Notes: generated by a model from the letters alone, not told the origin. A DNA stretch of 64,000 nt from Prunella strophiata (GCA_036583965.1 JAZBQD010000014.1:66742395-66806394), one strand, 5' to 3'. Counted from the first letter of the stretch, positions 10,288 through 24,479 are shown. Program-made: numbers and translations.

Positions 10288-13200
10288 AACAGTTTCTGTG
10301 CAGAGGGGCAAGAAGTAATCAGCTTGCTAATTGATGCATCAGTGCTATCTCTATTAATTGGAAGATTTAGCACATTCCACTATTTCCTAAGTCTGGGTGT
10401 TCACAAAAAATTGCAAGCAGCCTGTAGCAGTTGCTGAGAGGAAGCAACAGGCTTGGCAGTTCAAAAGTTCAAATCTGGACATTCACTCCCCCACAAATCC
10501 CAATTATCTTGCTCATGTTAGCATTAATGATTATTTTTTTTTTTTGGCTGCAACTGTTGTCAAACATGTATTAACTCATCTCCTGCAAGTACTGCACTGC
10601 AAAGTCACATGGTTTGGAGCAGTATAATGATAAAAATCTGTTTGTATTTGACTACAACACTTGTTTACAGATTACATGTATGTTGATAAGATTGTTGTTC
10701 TCTGCTGTTTTTATTAAGAGGTGTAAGGCAGGCATTAATCTCCTGATTTATGAATATCAGCACTTGCATTAACTCTCCCTCTGCTAGATAACCTGTTGAG
10801 CTGCTGCTACATTTCATAAGAATCCCCACAAGGCAGCAAGCATAACTCATAAGCTAGATACATCCCTCCCCTCCAAAATACCAAACACATTTAATCATGC
10901 CCACAAATATTAGCTTTAGCTTTATGTAAGCCTCAAATGAGCACACAAATCTTACTATCACTATTTGAAGTCTAAAACACTGGCAAGATTCCCAAGTAAG
11001 TCACTGTGATTTTGGAGAACACTACGAAATTCAAGCACAGCAGTAAAACAGCCTGCCCCAAACAAGCAAATACATTCCTCTGCCAAACCAAAGTTCGCAG
11101 CAAAGTTAAACACAGGATTAGAAACAATTGAGACTCTTGGAGAAGAAATGCCAGGAGAGGTTCACAACCTAATGAAAGTGTAGCTCCCCAGGCTGAGGGC
11201 TGTTTCTGGTATGATACGCCTGTGTGAAACTCAATCATCAACACTCTTTGAAGTCAAGAACGGTTAAAGGTGGCCAACATCTCGAGGGAGATGCCTTAGC
11301 AAAAAAAGTCTTAAAAACTTCCCAACCAATGTTGTAATTTTGGACTGTGTAGATCGTAAAAAATCCCCACAAAACCAGTGCTTCAGCTAATCTCAGGATG
11401 CAGGAAAAAGGCCAGACACTCTTAGGAGCTCAAATGCCAAAAAATGAGAGCATGAAGGATTTTTAAATCACTAGCCATCACTTTTCCTGTCTCAGCGACT
11501 GCCAGTGAGCAAGAAGATAATTTGAAAACTTGGCTATAGACCCTCGTTTTCATTTTGTTTCCTTTAAACAAATACTTCAGCCTAACAATCTCCAGGACAA
11601 ACACAGCTAAACAAAAAAAAATCCCCACCCAAGCACTGCTTGATTATTAAGACCTTGGTTTGGCGCAGAGCTTTCCTCGACAAATAAAAGCATAAATATA
11701 TTGTCTTCATACATAATCTGGGGGCATGCAGCTAAAATTGATTAACACTGGTATGGAGTCTTAAAAATAACAGGTCTTTAAAACAGCAAGCCATGAGCAG
11801 GAGAATACAAAAGAACTAGAGTTAAACTATTTTAAATGATATAAAATCCTTCCATGGAGCACACTGTCAGAAACCTTTACAAGCTGATTTCTTCTGTGGG
11901 TGTTGGGCAGGAGTTTTATTTGGTTTCTATAGTACACATCTGAAAGGGACCATGAACATTTGGCCCAGAAATGGGACTGATGCTTCCTATTTGGAACCAG
12001 GAAACATTTATAATACACATAGCCCAGAGTGAGGGAAAAACATCACAGCTGAAGCAGAAGTGAAAGTTTGGTCAGAAGCTGATGCAGATTTTAGAAGAGT
12101 AGTTCCTATATCACAGGGAAGTCAGAAATATTTTTGTGGTTCCTGTTTCAAAATCTCATGGACTGACAACCACAAATGAAGGCCTCAATGCAAGTTCTAA
12201 GATTATGCAATAATCTTAAGGTAAAGAAAGTTCCTCAATATGATTTTGTATACATCTTAAATGAGCATATTAGCAAATTTCTGCATTTTTGCCTTTCTTT
12301 CTGAAAAAAAGCTTATTGACTTTAAGTGTCTTTGTGCACACATGATCATCTGTGCCTTTTCCCTGAGTATTTACAGACCAGAAATCCTCATTCACAAAAT
12401 TATTTTCTTTGGAGCCAAGGAAATTTTTAACTATGAAAACTGACAGCACTGGATTCATTATCTGTACTCCTAAAGATTTCCCAGCACCAGGATAATGGGC
12501 GACACCATATAGCCCTTGTGACACAAATATCAAACACATAATGTAGGACCTTAGGCTATTACTGCTGCTTCCCACCTCCTCCTACCACTGACAACACTGC
12601 ACAGAAAATTAAAGTTCACAATTTGTATTGTTGCTCTCTCAAACAAACAAGAATCATAATAATGAATGTAGACTTGAGGGAAACAGAAAAAAAAATAGTA
12701 AACCCCAAATTTTTTTTCTAAACTTTAGCAGCTGTGTTTATGTAAAATGTTTTGATTCTGCTTGAAGTTACAAGTTGTACTTTTTCCATGAGAGGGAAAG
12801 GAGGAGTGCTCAAAATCAGCTATTTGCAAAGAAAAAAGGCAAAGCTGCAAATCAGCAGGAGTTTAAGGGACAATTGAGTTAAGAATCATTCCTGCAATTT
12901 GATTCAGTTCACCACAGGTTTAAGAGCCACTCAAAGGTTCAACTCAAGTTTTGATTTGACCCCTCAAATTTGACATTTACAGACTTAGGTTGACTATTGT
13001 TGATTTCAAAATAAAATGAATAATGCTAATCCCTTTCCACCCTGTTCAGGAATCAGATGTGTAAATATGATCACATACAAATGTCAGCTTAATCCCTCCC
13101 ACCTTTTTTGAACTTCTTGTTCAGCTTCTGAGATGCTTGGCAAGGAGGTGGTAATCTCAAAAGTACTAAATTGTCTTAAGCTTCCTGAAAATAGAGAGTC

Positions 13201-15009
13201 AGGTAAAGACAGACAACCTCTCAGGCACAATGTTTCAACAAGGACACTTTTAATCCTCTGTAACATCAATACCCTATTCCCCCCCAACCACTGTCCTCCA
13301 AAAAACCCCCCAAAGCACACCCTCCTCCCCCAGAAAAATGCCAAAATAAAACCCATGCCAAAGCAAATGAAATAATCAAAAAGATGAAGAAAATAATAAA
13401 TATGTAAAGAAAAAGAAAAAAAGCTCCACTAAACAATCCTAACGCTGAAACCACCAGAAACAGCAAAAAATCCCAAAGCAGGACCCCCCTGGCCACATCA
13501 AGTATGAATCTGCATCTGATTCAGCATGGCACAATCTAACCAAGATGCACACACTATCCCCAGAAAAAGAAAGCAGATTTCAAGGACTCCAGCTCTTGCA
13601 GAATAAATTTTTCATTCTTAATGTGCAAAAATAATATGGAGAAAAATAACTTGCAATATTAAATGAATAAACCTTGGTTGAACATATAGGTCCTTCCACA
13701 CAAAAATGGAACTAAATTAAAACCAAAACTATATCCAAATTATATCAAGGCTCTCTGTGACTGTAATTCACAATATTTTAACTGCACTATTCGAACTTCA
13801 GAAAATTTGAATTACAACCTACAAAAGATTGTGATCTTGAAATCCTCAGGACCCTGCATTTTCTGGTCAGCCTGATCTAATCCTTTACCTCAGAGAGAGG
13901 TCTGCATTTAGCTTTGATCACCATCACATCAAGCTCCCAGGAATTAAATGAGAATCTTGCTACATTAAAATGAAGTTGTTTATAATCAACCATGCACAAG
14001 CTGTTGGTATGGCTAGCTGCCACACAAATCAAGGTTAAAACAGACCAGGCTTAAAGCTGAAATATAACTAATATGACATTATTCCTTCAGACATTTGGTT
14101 AGGCTGACAAATTTGTAACTCTGTAATTTACACAATGTCCCCATGACATGTGGCAGTACAGCTATTGTGTACAGAGATTTTTATCATGGGAAGGAGGAGG
14201 GAGGGAAGTCTACATTTTCTTTATGGAAATCTTTCCCATAACAATGTCAGAATACATGCTGACCTGCTAAAGTGTACAATTTACCTATGTGAGAGTACAC
14301 AAAGTTCAAATGGTGATGGATAATTATTTCAATTCAATTCAAAGTTGTCCAGTGAAACTCAATGGTCCAAAAAGTGGTTAAGATCCTGTATACAATGCTA
14401 TTTTTAAAAAAGTATATTCTTTAGTAACATGAGGCTCGAAAGGTTTGCTCTTTCTTTTTTTCACACATTGCATCAATAAAGTAAATGTTGTTAGAATTCA
14501 GTAGTAGGAAGGAAAATTCAATGAGTAGGATTTTAACGCTATTGTATAACAGCAATTGTCTCATTGGATCAGACAGGAGTTTGTTTTCTGTGACCTTCCA
14601 TCCCTAAGAGGTACAAAAAGCCTCCATGGATAGTGATATGTTGCCAAATAAGGAAAGATTCTCCTTGACCTCAGACAGTAATTGGCCAAAACATGAGGAC
14701 TTATATCCCTCCCCATCCATTTTAATTCTATCTGATTGTAGATGTTCTCATCACCCATAAAAATGTATTTTTCTCCCCCAGTTCTCAGGATTTGGCCTTC
14801 AGAATATGTACTGACACAGTATCCTGTGAGCTAATTGCCATGTGGGTTATTGGTTTCAAATCTTTCAAAAGATTTTTGTTTGTCCTTTGTGTTATAAAAA
14901 AATTCAAACAGCAGAAGCCTCAAGTCACCATTTCTGAGAAGCGCTGGCTATTCTGTGGAACTCTTTGCTTCCATAATTAAACTCTCCTCAGAAGGGAGCC
15001 CTTCTGGGT

Positions 15010-15260
15010 CTGAAACTTTCAGCTAACTCCTGCTGGAACCCCTCGGTTCAAGCACATTTTTTACCATCTTCCTGAAGGAATTCAAAATTGGCAGCTCCCA
15101 CTGAGGCGATACAAAGATACCATATATAGGTAACTGCTCTGTTCCAGATCATCACATCTTAAGGGCCCGTTATACATACTGATTTTACAGCTTCCTCCCT
15201 GCAAAGCTGATTTTATTCCAGTGCCACACGAAGCTTCCAGCTGCTGAAGAAATAAAACAT
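15010..15260. promoter_or_regulatory. Possible conserved non-coding block
   Basis: This is high-complexity sequence without repeats, holding several CpGs (near 15045, 15107, 15167 and 15229) and a TTGGCA half-site of NFI type near 15089. The call is based on texture only and could equally be ordinary unique DNA. Confidence 0.18.
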
Positions 15261-15776
15261 GCCCAACCCTTTGCTGAGGAGCTCTTTCTTCTTCCCCATC
15301 CCACTTTCACCACGCAGATTTGTGCAAACTTCCTGTGTGATCTGACTGCTGGTGTGTATTATAAGAAAAAATGGAGGGGAGGGGGGGAAGAAAAAAGTAA
15401 ATGAAGAACTTGTTCTTTCCTCCAGATTGTCACATTTTATGTTGTTGCATGCTAGAGCCTAATGTTGTTTCAGTGTCCAAATCCCAAGCTCACTGTATAC
15501 ATGGCTCACCTGCATCAGCACAGTTTATTTTCCCCCTGTTGTTATTGCATTTTCATAATAACTGCTTAAATTTAATCCATGACATGAATTGCCCATACAG
15601 GATGAACAATCAACCTTGTAATAACTTGCAGAGTTTTTAATAGGAAAACAAGGCAAAAATTAGTACAGTCAGATTAATACAGGTACACAATACATTCAAG
15701 CTGGATTTCTGTACTTTAAAGGGCATTTTGTTCTAAGGTGCTTTATTTTTCTTGAACAGTGGCTATGATGTTTTGA

Positions 15777-15835
15777 GGGTTTTTTTTTTTTCTTTTTGTT
15801 TGTTTGATTGATTTGTTTTGTTGGGGTTTTTCCCC
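15777..15835. repeat. T/G-rich low-complexity tract
   Basis: A run of T is followed by TTTG-type units on the plus strand. It is the strand complement in style of the A/C tracts elsewhere in the window. Confidence 0.8.
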
Positions 15836-16786
15836 CTCTGGAAATTAACCTGTGGTCTTCTCCTAGGACTTTTGTGCTATGATGCATGCCCAGTAAACAT
15901 CTGTAATTGCAACAAAAATAGTTCTGGCCAAGGTAATTTCTCATGTGCATGTGAATAGCACAGAGTCATGCCTCCTGGAATTGGACCTGCAGCTTCTTTC
16001 GTGCTCATTCTTCTTTTTACCTTTATTCAACCACACAAATGTGAACAAAATTTTCTTTGCAGTAGATTCAGATTTTTTTTTTTTTTTGGGCTATTTTGTC
16101 ATGGCAAGAATAATTGCCTGTTTCTGTTGCTGGACACTCTGCTGTGCCTGGTTGTACAGTATCTGCAGATAAGATGCAGAAAAAAGGATGTAAACTACAA
16201 TAACTGCATCCCAGGCTCAGATAGAAAAATTCAGATGGTTGTTTACTATAGAAACTATTACTACAGAAGGTACTTTTAAGTTAGGGGACATCTTAGTGAG
16301 CAACCTGGTGTTTCTCTTGAGTGTAAAGAGTTGAAACTGCCATTAAATTCTTCTTATGAAAAAAAATTGAGAGCAAAGATGAGGAGACCACAAAGTCCAC
16401 ATAAAATAGTGATCTAGCCAGTTTGGGGCATCATGTACCAAGACTCTGCAGTTACACTTAGGATAACTGTGTGCACGATGTAAGCTCTCACTAACCACAG
16501 CTTTTAATTAATCTCATGCTAAACAGAGCAACTTGCTGCCCACAGATGTAGCTGTGACTCTCAGTGAACAGCAGGGAGATCTAAACTCAGTTAAGAGCAG
16601 TCCCGGAGCTAGATGTACAAAATCACTGTTGTTCTGGTTTAAAAATACAAACAGCTTATGCAGGAATGAGAAAAAAAACCCCAAAAAAACCAGCAACCAA
16701 GCCCTCCCCTCCCCCCAGACCAAACCCAAACCCAACCCTCTGCCCCCACCACATTTACAAAAATCAGGGAAGTTTCAGCTCAAATA

Positions 16787-16918
16787 GGTAGCAACAAACA
16801 AACAAACAAACAAAAAACCCACAAACGCCCCCCCCCCCCCCAAAAAAAAAAAAAAAAAACCAACAAAAAAACCCAAAAAACCACAAAACAAAAAAAAAAA
16901 ACCCAAAAAACCCCCAAA
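16787..16918. repeat. A/C-only tract with C14 and A18 runs
   Basis: Apart from a single G at 16827, about 125 plus-strand bases are only A or C. The tract has CAAA repeats, a C14 run (16828-16841), an A18 run (16842-16859), then CCCAAAAAA-type units. The minus strand is therefore T/G-only, with a G14 run that could form G-quadruplex structure. The minus-strand frame through it is a composition artefact. Confidence 0.93.
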
Positions 16919-19900
16919 CTTTGCCATACAGCAAGTTTGGTTTCTTCTATCACTGCTTCCCAATGATTTAAAGTACATATGCAACCTATGTAGTTCGTTT
17001 ATTCAGCTTGTCTGCAGCCTACAATGTCATGGGTTTAAGTTTGTTCATAGATTATGGTAAATTTATTAGTCTACTTGAAGGCTAACTAAAGAGCAAAGAG
17101 TTGTGTCATCTGTTTCTTTTAAACACAGGAAAAAATAGCTAGAAAATTAAAACTTAATGTGACTTGATTCCCAAGAGGTTTTTAGAGTCCAGACTTCAGA
17201 TAGAGTAAAACTGGGCATCAAAAACACAGGCTGGAATTAATTAATACAGTAAGTACTTTGACCAAGACATTTTTTCTTCTATTAGATTAGATCCAGAAAC
17301 TTTATGTATAAGAAGATGTTAAGTCTTCTGCAAAACACATGGGCTTCAACTCCCAGTTACTCTAAGTCTAGATCTTGCTCAATGGAGCTTTGTCAGTTTG
17401 AGTCAGCAGGAAATCTAACCCCAAAGGTCACATAAAAGACCCTGCCAATTAATTCCTCTTGGAGTCAATAAAAGTTTACATCAGTATTTAAACACTTTTC
17501 TCCCCATCACCCCATTTGAGACCTTTAATACCTATCTCCCTCTTCCAAGCTCGTAATTCCTCCCAGGCTACATAAATCCTTTATTTTGGCGTCTCCAGCT
17601 GAAACCTGACCCCAGTCAACATTTCACAACTCTTGGCAAGGTCAGTTTTTCCAGCAAGGGGGAAGTCCAAGGGCTACAGAGACCCCCCCTGAGTCTCTGC
17701 AGTGCCAGAAACACCAAAGTACTTCCCAAGACCACACCAGGGCAAAAAGGATGTCCAGTTATGATGTGCCAAGTTAGCCAACATTCCCAGCACCTCTAAT
17801 GAAAGCACACATAGAAATTAAGGTTCAAATACCTAACAGGGATCATGGACCCAGCACTTCTTCAAGTAAGTTGCATGGAAATCTATGCAAACCTCACAGT
17901 AACTAGAAACCACCTCTGATTAATATGCAGTAACCCCTTGCTTGCTTTCTTAGAACAAAGATTAATTACATCCTAAGAGATCGAGATATTAAATTCATTG
18001 CGAAAATGCTTGAAGGTGATTTTAGTTACTATTTGCAAAATTAGGTAGTCTCAGCTTGAGATCTGCCAGTGCCTCCTAGTTCAGGATTAGTGTAAGAGGT
18101 AGAGTCATACTCGGGTGACACGTAGAGATTAATTAAATTGTGGATTTATAGCCTATTCTTTTTTGGAGAACTGTTATTAAGACTACATATTTTTCAGAAC
18201 TGAAATGTCCACTGTTTCAAAGGCTCATTTAAGTCCTTTCTATAAGATTACTGTTTTCTTTGGGACCTGGAAACCAAGAATCCAATATAAAACTCAGAAT
18301 CTTAAAACTAAAGGAAAAACCCATAACCTCTCCCCCCTTTAAAGCTTTTCATAGTATCTTACAAATCCTTGGGTGGACTATCCTTAATCAAATCACTCAA
18401 AAGTCATACCAAGATTTTCAACCCCAAGAAAGCTCTGGTTCCATTCATCTACTAATTTAATACATAAATGTACTCAGCCATTCGGGTATGTTAAACTGCA
18501 TATCAGGTCTACTACTGAAGAGTATTGCAAAATTACCTGAACAAGTACATTAATTCTTTAACAGATAAAAATTATCTATACACTGTGTTTCTAGAAGATA
18601 ACTGGCTACAGGCAATTTAACTTGATATCTGAAGAAGAAAAAAAAAATCCAGCACAACTGACATGGCAATTTTTTCCAATAATCTGAAATCCATCCATTC
18701 CACAAAAGAAAGAGTACAACTGTGGTAATCACTGAGCCTCCCAATATTTCTACCTTTAGAAAAATCTTCACTTTTAAAACTCAGTTCTACAAAGCAAATG
18801 AAATGCAACAAGAAGTCAGTGTCTGCAGGTCATCAGGTGTTCAGTAACAAAATGGTCCACTGATACCAGCTTGGGATCAACTCAAGAACAAGTGTCCTGT
18901 AGTGAATGATGACAACATCCCTCTATATTCAAGGAATGCATGGACTTACCCAGGTGAGGAAAAAAAAGGAGGAATTTCCATCACTGGTGATGAAACATGA
19001 GAAAACACACAATCAAAGAAAAAAAATCTGAGAAAGTTACATAAAAATGCAATTAATATGAGATTAGGTTTGGGGTTTTTTTAATTAAGGAAAATTAGAG
19101 TAGAATCAGCAGAAGCATGTTCAGCTGCTCATATAAAAAAGGTTGGACGGTAACACTTAGGTTATTGTAAGAGTGCCACAATTTTTTAGTGCCACAGAGC
19201 ATTTTTCAGGAGTATTAGAGCTCCTGAAGTCTGAACAGGTTTATTGGGAGACAATGATACCCATCAGACAACATCCAAAGGGAATAGTTAGAGTATTTTC
19301 CTAAAAGATAAGAAATTAATCTCTTGCATAGGTCAAGCAATGGAAAATCTTAGCAACAGAGACTACAAATCTCTCTGGTTTCACCTTCCTTTTCTAGCTC
19401 CCTGGTACAGCATCTTGGGACCAGCAGAGGTGCAAGACATCTTTAATGAAGCTCTCTTCAAAAAAACCCAAAGCCTAAGTCCTTGGAAAAAATGCTGGTG
19501 AATGCAAAGGAATTTGTGTGCCTGGTCCTTGGTGCCATCTTGCAAAGGCAGAAGTAACAAAGAAGAGGTTTTAGTAAACAAGCAAGGAATTATTTACCCT
19601 CAAAAGAATGAAATTCTAGTTTCAGTTAAATCATTATGAGGGCAGGTGATGAAAAGCCCAGCCCAAGGCTGAGCCCCCAGTGCTGGGGGCTTTATAGGAC
19701 AGAGCTGTACATCTGCATAGCCATGAAAATCTTACAGCCAAAGTAAATAAGACAGGTATTAACAGGTCCATTTTACCTCTGGGAAATGGGGCACACAGAG
19801 CTTAACTAACATCCAAATTAACACAGAAAGACTGGGAAAAGCATGAAATCATAACCTCATCTCTCAAGGACAATGTAAGGCTGCCACTGCCTGGGAACCT

Positions 19901-22860
19901 TTCTGGTGTACAGGCAACTTCCTCCTTATTTCAGCTCCATTGAGTGCAGAACTAGACAAAGCCTAAAATTTGAGTGGGTGGGTTAGGAAAGACCTGCAGA
20001 GGACTGCCACTGATTTAAGAGATGAAGATGAGGAAATGGTAGAGGAAAGCATCATTAAGTAATAAGTGAGGAAAGGACGATCCTACTTTTTCCTTCCTGC
20101 TTTCTGCAACATGGATGTTGCACATCCTGCCTGTGTAACTGGGTGTGAGTAATCACCAGTCAGGAATGAAAATCTGGGGTATAACAGATGAAGAAACAAC
20201 ACAACCTCCACCTGCTCTCAAGAGGAGGGAACCTGAAGTCAGTGGCTCAAGGCCTTAGCAGGGAATCCACTCCAAACACTTTCCACATGTCCCAAAACAT
20301 GGATGCAAGGCAAATTACATGCAGAAGAGCCCTTCCAGTGCATTGCTTTGTTAGCAACTGCCATCAGGTGTGCCAAACCACAGAATTTCTTTGCTGACAG
20401 ATGTTCTGGACTCAAAAGTGCAAAACCAGTCAGATCAATTCACAGAGGAAGGAGCTATCAAGGAAAAACCATAGCTGCTGGCACAAGTCCCTGAACTGCA
20501 GATCACTGGCAGTGTTACTGCACCTCACTGTCACAGGCTCTGGCTAGACAGCTGTGCTGCTGGTGCAGTAATTTCATATTATGTTTTAGGGGTTAGGGTA
20601 ATTCAAATAATTAGGCAAAGGAAATGTGGCAGCAGCAGTAGGTAAACCTCTTTGTGAGAGATCATTCATTTGAATTGGATGCTTAAGTCCCCCATAAAGC
20701 ACCTGGGAGATTTAACAACTCATGTCCAAATGAACAAGATGTAATGGGCTTGTACACAGGCTTGATATGAAAAGTGGATTGTTTTTAGCAAAATGGTGGA
20801 GAATAACCTCTTATTGAAAGGAATGATAGTGAATTTTAATCAGGGGAAAATGAAGATGTAAGAATTAATCTGCACAGGCTTAGAGGAGGACTGGATAACT
20901 TGCTCACCCAGCAGCAATGGATGCAGGAGTGTGTTACATCCTAATCTGCTGTTTTCTGTTATCTTTATTCCTTGCATCGTCCCATAGATCCTGCCTTTTT
21001 TAGAAGAAAAAAAACCCCCAAAAAAACTAACAACAAAACCCCACAAAAAACCAAAAAAACAAACACCCCCCCCCGCCAAAAATATGAGAAAAGCTGCCCA
21101 TATTGTCCTCTATAAAGTTCAAATGAAGAACAAATAGGAAACCATGAAAAAAATTTAAAAATTCATACTTCAATACAGCTGGCCCTAATTTTTCATCCCA
21201 GTATTATTCACTTGAGTGACTGTAGAATTAGACATTCAAACTGAAAGCAGAAGAATCCACACCATGTTTTGCTGCTCATGTTTAGCTTATCAGAGCTTGG
21301 CAACAGCCATCATCCCCCTTGTGATTCTCATCTGTGTCACTACTTGGGACATGTGTAACCCTCACTAACACCCTTTTCAATGCCATCTCTAACACCATCT
21401 GCATTTTTGGATTGGTAAACTGGAAAGCCATTTCTAAAATGTGTTTTTAGTTATTACAAGATACACACACCCTCTTTCCACACTTATTTATTTTTTTTAA
21501 CCAAGCATATTGTGGCAATTATGAGGGAATTTGTATTCTCCACTGACATCTGAAATTCCATTTTCTCTATTTCATGGTGGCGATGGAGTCCAGCATTATG
21601 TCCCTGGGCCAAACTTTCAGGGCTTGTTTTCTTTTGTTTTTTGAGTACTGGATGAAGAGAACATTGTCCAGGTCCTCAGAGTAAAGCACAAGTGAAATAT
21701 TTTCTTTTTTTAGTCCTTTTTCCAAGCATTTGTGTGTTGGGGGTCCATGCATTAACTGGTGTGTTCAGATACTGAGTACAATAAGAATGCCTTATCTTAA
21801 GCTTTGCTCAATTTGTTGTTCTGTGGCCACAGCCAAATTTTAGCTGTTGTGTCTGCTTCCCTCCCCCTCACCCCCAGTTTGAACATTTTGAAGCTATTTA
21901 ACCCACCTCAGCTCCCAGGCAGTCACAGGGGTGGATGCAGGGACAGGAATATTTGCCCAAAACAGGTCATAATGCACACACCAACACAGCTGAAATTGCT
22001 CCTCCTGGACTGATTTGCCAAGCATGAAAAACACTATTTTTTTTTTTTTTTTCCCTGAAAAGCCAGACCATTAACAGGCTGTTTGGATGGTGTGTGTGGT
22101 GGAAAAAAAAGACATTTTGGAGAGAACATTTGAATTGGTACATCCGCCTGACACATGATGTGTGAAACAAGATGTTCCCAGCTCCACCTGCCAAGTTGGA
22201 CAGGCCGGTTCAATAGGACTTGTGAAGCTCCAACCATCTGCATGCAGAGCAGACACCAAGATTCCCTGCTTCCCAGGCTGGGGGCTGACCACTCCTCTGA
22301 GTAAAAACTCCTACTCTTTCCTTGGATTTCACCTTGAGGTTGCAAAGCCAAGTTAAAAGCGACTTTTAATTTTTTTTTTCCCTAGCAATGTGCCAGGGAA
22401 AGGTCACATATTTCTTCAGACAGGAATGCAAAGGGGTGCAAGGTCTTCCCTGCATAGGTAACTCATATGATTTATAGTCCTGAATTTAGCCTTGTTGGGG
22501 CCAAATTAAGGCAGAAAAGCAACAGAGGAGATGAGGCCTTGAGGAATTAATTTTTTTTTCTTCCTTTTGTTTCTCTCCTTGTCAGGCTACTGCTTTGCTT
22601 TTGCTGCTGTAGGGGCCCAGAGCACAGGTTGCTTCAGAAACCATTGTCCAGTCACATATGAAGAACAAAACCACATGCCTAGAAGTTCTAAAGAGGGATA
22701 AGAGACTTTTCTGGAATCAAGACAGCTGATTTTGGTCTCTTTTATGCACTAGGAGGTCTCCACCCCAGCTCCCATCTCTTTTTGAAGATGGTAAATGAGA
22801 TTTCTGTGTCTGCAGAGGGCTGGGCGAGCACACTGTGTTTGCTGGGAAGGCTCAGAAGGA
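16919..22860. other. Gene-free unique DNA
   Basis: No recognisable gene or mobile element is seen. The stretch contains an A/C tract at 20997-21079 and a T run near 22037-22052. Small open frames on both strands are unremarkable. Confidence 0.55.
20997..21079. repeat. A/C-rich low-complexity tract
   Basis: An A-rich and C-rich plus-strand tract with AAAAAAACC units, ending in a C8 run before GCC. It belongs to the same class as the tracts at 5279 and 16787. Confidence 0.85.
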
Positions 22861-22902
22861 TTTTTTTCTTTTTTTTTTCTTTTTTTTTTTTTTTTTTTTT
22901 TT
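22861..22902. repeat. Poly-T tract interrupted by two C
   Basis: A 42-base run of T with two single C interruptions. No retroposon body is attached. Confidence 0.95.
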
Positions 22903-24006
22903 GCCAATCTCTCCTGGCTCCAAGGAATACAACAGGACATGGTGCTTATTGCAGTCCCACTATGAACAGGGAGATCAGGCAGTGGTGTGTTCATGTCACA
23001 GCATAGATCTTATGCATATCCCAAAGGAGACTACAGGAGAAAAAAAAAAACCAAAATCCACACATTTTCTTTCCAGTAGCTTTGGTACTCAGCCCACTCT
23101 GAATAAATCCAGTAAAAAAAAAAAAAAAGCACATTAAACTGTGTTTAGGGCTCTTGCACCCAGAGGAAGATGAGTCTTTAACCAGAAATTATTGCAGCTC
23201 TCAGTGTCCTACTCCAGACAGACACATCCAAAGAGGGAGGCCTGATGTAATATTATATATTCACACATCATATTGCCATTTATTTTATACCTCTGCTAGC
23301 TGTCCCTGCTTAGCTGGGTGAAGTCCAGCAAAATCCCCTCTCATGCTCCAACACAACCTCTCCCTCCTTTTAGGCTTCACCACCAACCACAGCATTGTTT
23401 GTGGTCACATTGTACCTTTCCCTTCATTATTACTTTAATTTACAGGCCAAGGGAAATGCTTCCAGAGGGTTTGGGGAACAGAGCAGAGGAGTTGTGCTCA
23501 GCCTGACATGGGGGTAACCAGCAGCAAGGCTGCTCTGAGCCCCTGGGGATTATGAAGTCCCAATGTAAATATTCCCACCTGCTGCCTCCACAGGATCTGC
23601 ATCCTCCAGTCTTTTCCCAGCTAATCAGGCCTCAAACTGTGATGGAGTCACAGAATAAATTACAGGGGTGCAGAAACTAAACAAAATCAAGAATTTACCA
23701 GTGTAGGACACTAGCTTAGAGCTGGTGGTGGCATTTGCTACATCAACTCATTTGAGTCTGAAAGAATTGGTTTGTGCACCTAAAATAAACAACACCAACA
23801 TTCCTCTATTTCTTATAAATATTAGCTACAGGCTTCTTTGGGGACATACTAAAACCAGGAACTTCTGAGGCCTCAAACAGGTTGGAAATTGGCCCACAGA
23901 AGAGGCACTAAAATATATAAGAAAAGTACAAGTGGCTTTGCAGTTCAATAAGTCAAAGCCATATGAGCCATGTGATGACTTCTAGCTCTTTTTCTTTTTT
24001 CTTCCA
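22903..24006. other. Gene-free unique DNA
   Basis: No gene is recognised. There are short A runs at 23041-23050 and 23114-23127. A pyrimidine-rich segment at its right end (about 23983-24007) could serve as a splice acceptor for the exon-like segment that follows. Confidence 0.5.
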
Positions 24007-24007
24007 G

Positions 24008-24268
24008 TGATCATTCTGCTCATATTACTACTCATATTACCTATTGCCTTTTGCCACCTCTTAACCTTCTGCATCCTGCAGTGGTGCTGCACAATGTCAC
24101 ATCTGTGCAGAGGCTGCTGCTCTCATCACACACAGAAATGTCCAGACTTAATCACATCTTTGACCTGCTCTGTGTCCATACAGCTGCAGTCTCCAGATTC
24201 ACACACAGAGTTAGGAAACTTCAGGCATGCTGTAGGGAAAAAGTGCCTGGGAGATATTTCTTTTACAG
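24008..24268 (+). other. Exon-like segment, membrane span plus cysteine cluster
   Basis: I do not recognise the protein. The segment is preceded by a strong polypyrimidine tract ending CTTCCAG (24001-24007) and followed by a donor-like CAG|GTATGG (junction at 24268/24269). The 261-base interval is open and phase 1 at both ends, which is common for exons of cell-surface proteins. It starts with a run of Ile and Leu (VIILLILLLILP) that could be a membrane span. Cysteines then cluster as WCC, CRGCC and KCP. The frame remains open past the donor, to 24495, so openness is not evidence by itself. It could be a real exon, a dead exon or chance; chance is the most likely. Confidence 0.15.
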
Positions 24269-24479
24269 GTATGGAAAAGGGTTTTTTAAAGAAGAAAACA
24301 GGGATTCTTCAAGAGGGCAACATTGTTTCTTCCTTAAATCCTCTTGACTTTCCTGTCCTCTGTGTCATCCTTCAACTCTGCACAAACCTGGCATCACCTG
24401 ACTTGTCTCGCAGAGCAATCAGAAATAGTCTCATAGAGCTAGATAAAACTCAAAATAATTCCTGGAACAGCTCTCCCGG

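Larger units (their letters stand above)
10288..16786. other. Gene-free unique DNA
   Basis: No coding region or mobile element is recognised. The stretch includes A-rich low complexity (13290-13480, 16670-16745), a T/G-rich run (15777-15835) and two blocks with retained CpG that might be regulatory (11640-11760 and 15010-15260). The open frames up to about 100 codons overlap on opposite strands and show no domain. Confidence 0.55.

Noticed and set aside
20588..20600. GGGGTTAGGGT resembling vertebrate telomere repeat
   Set aside because: Only about one and a half units; no array.
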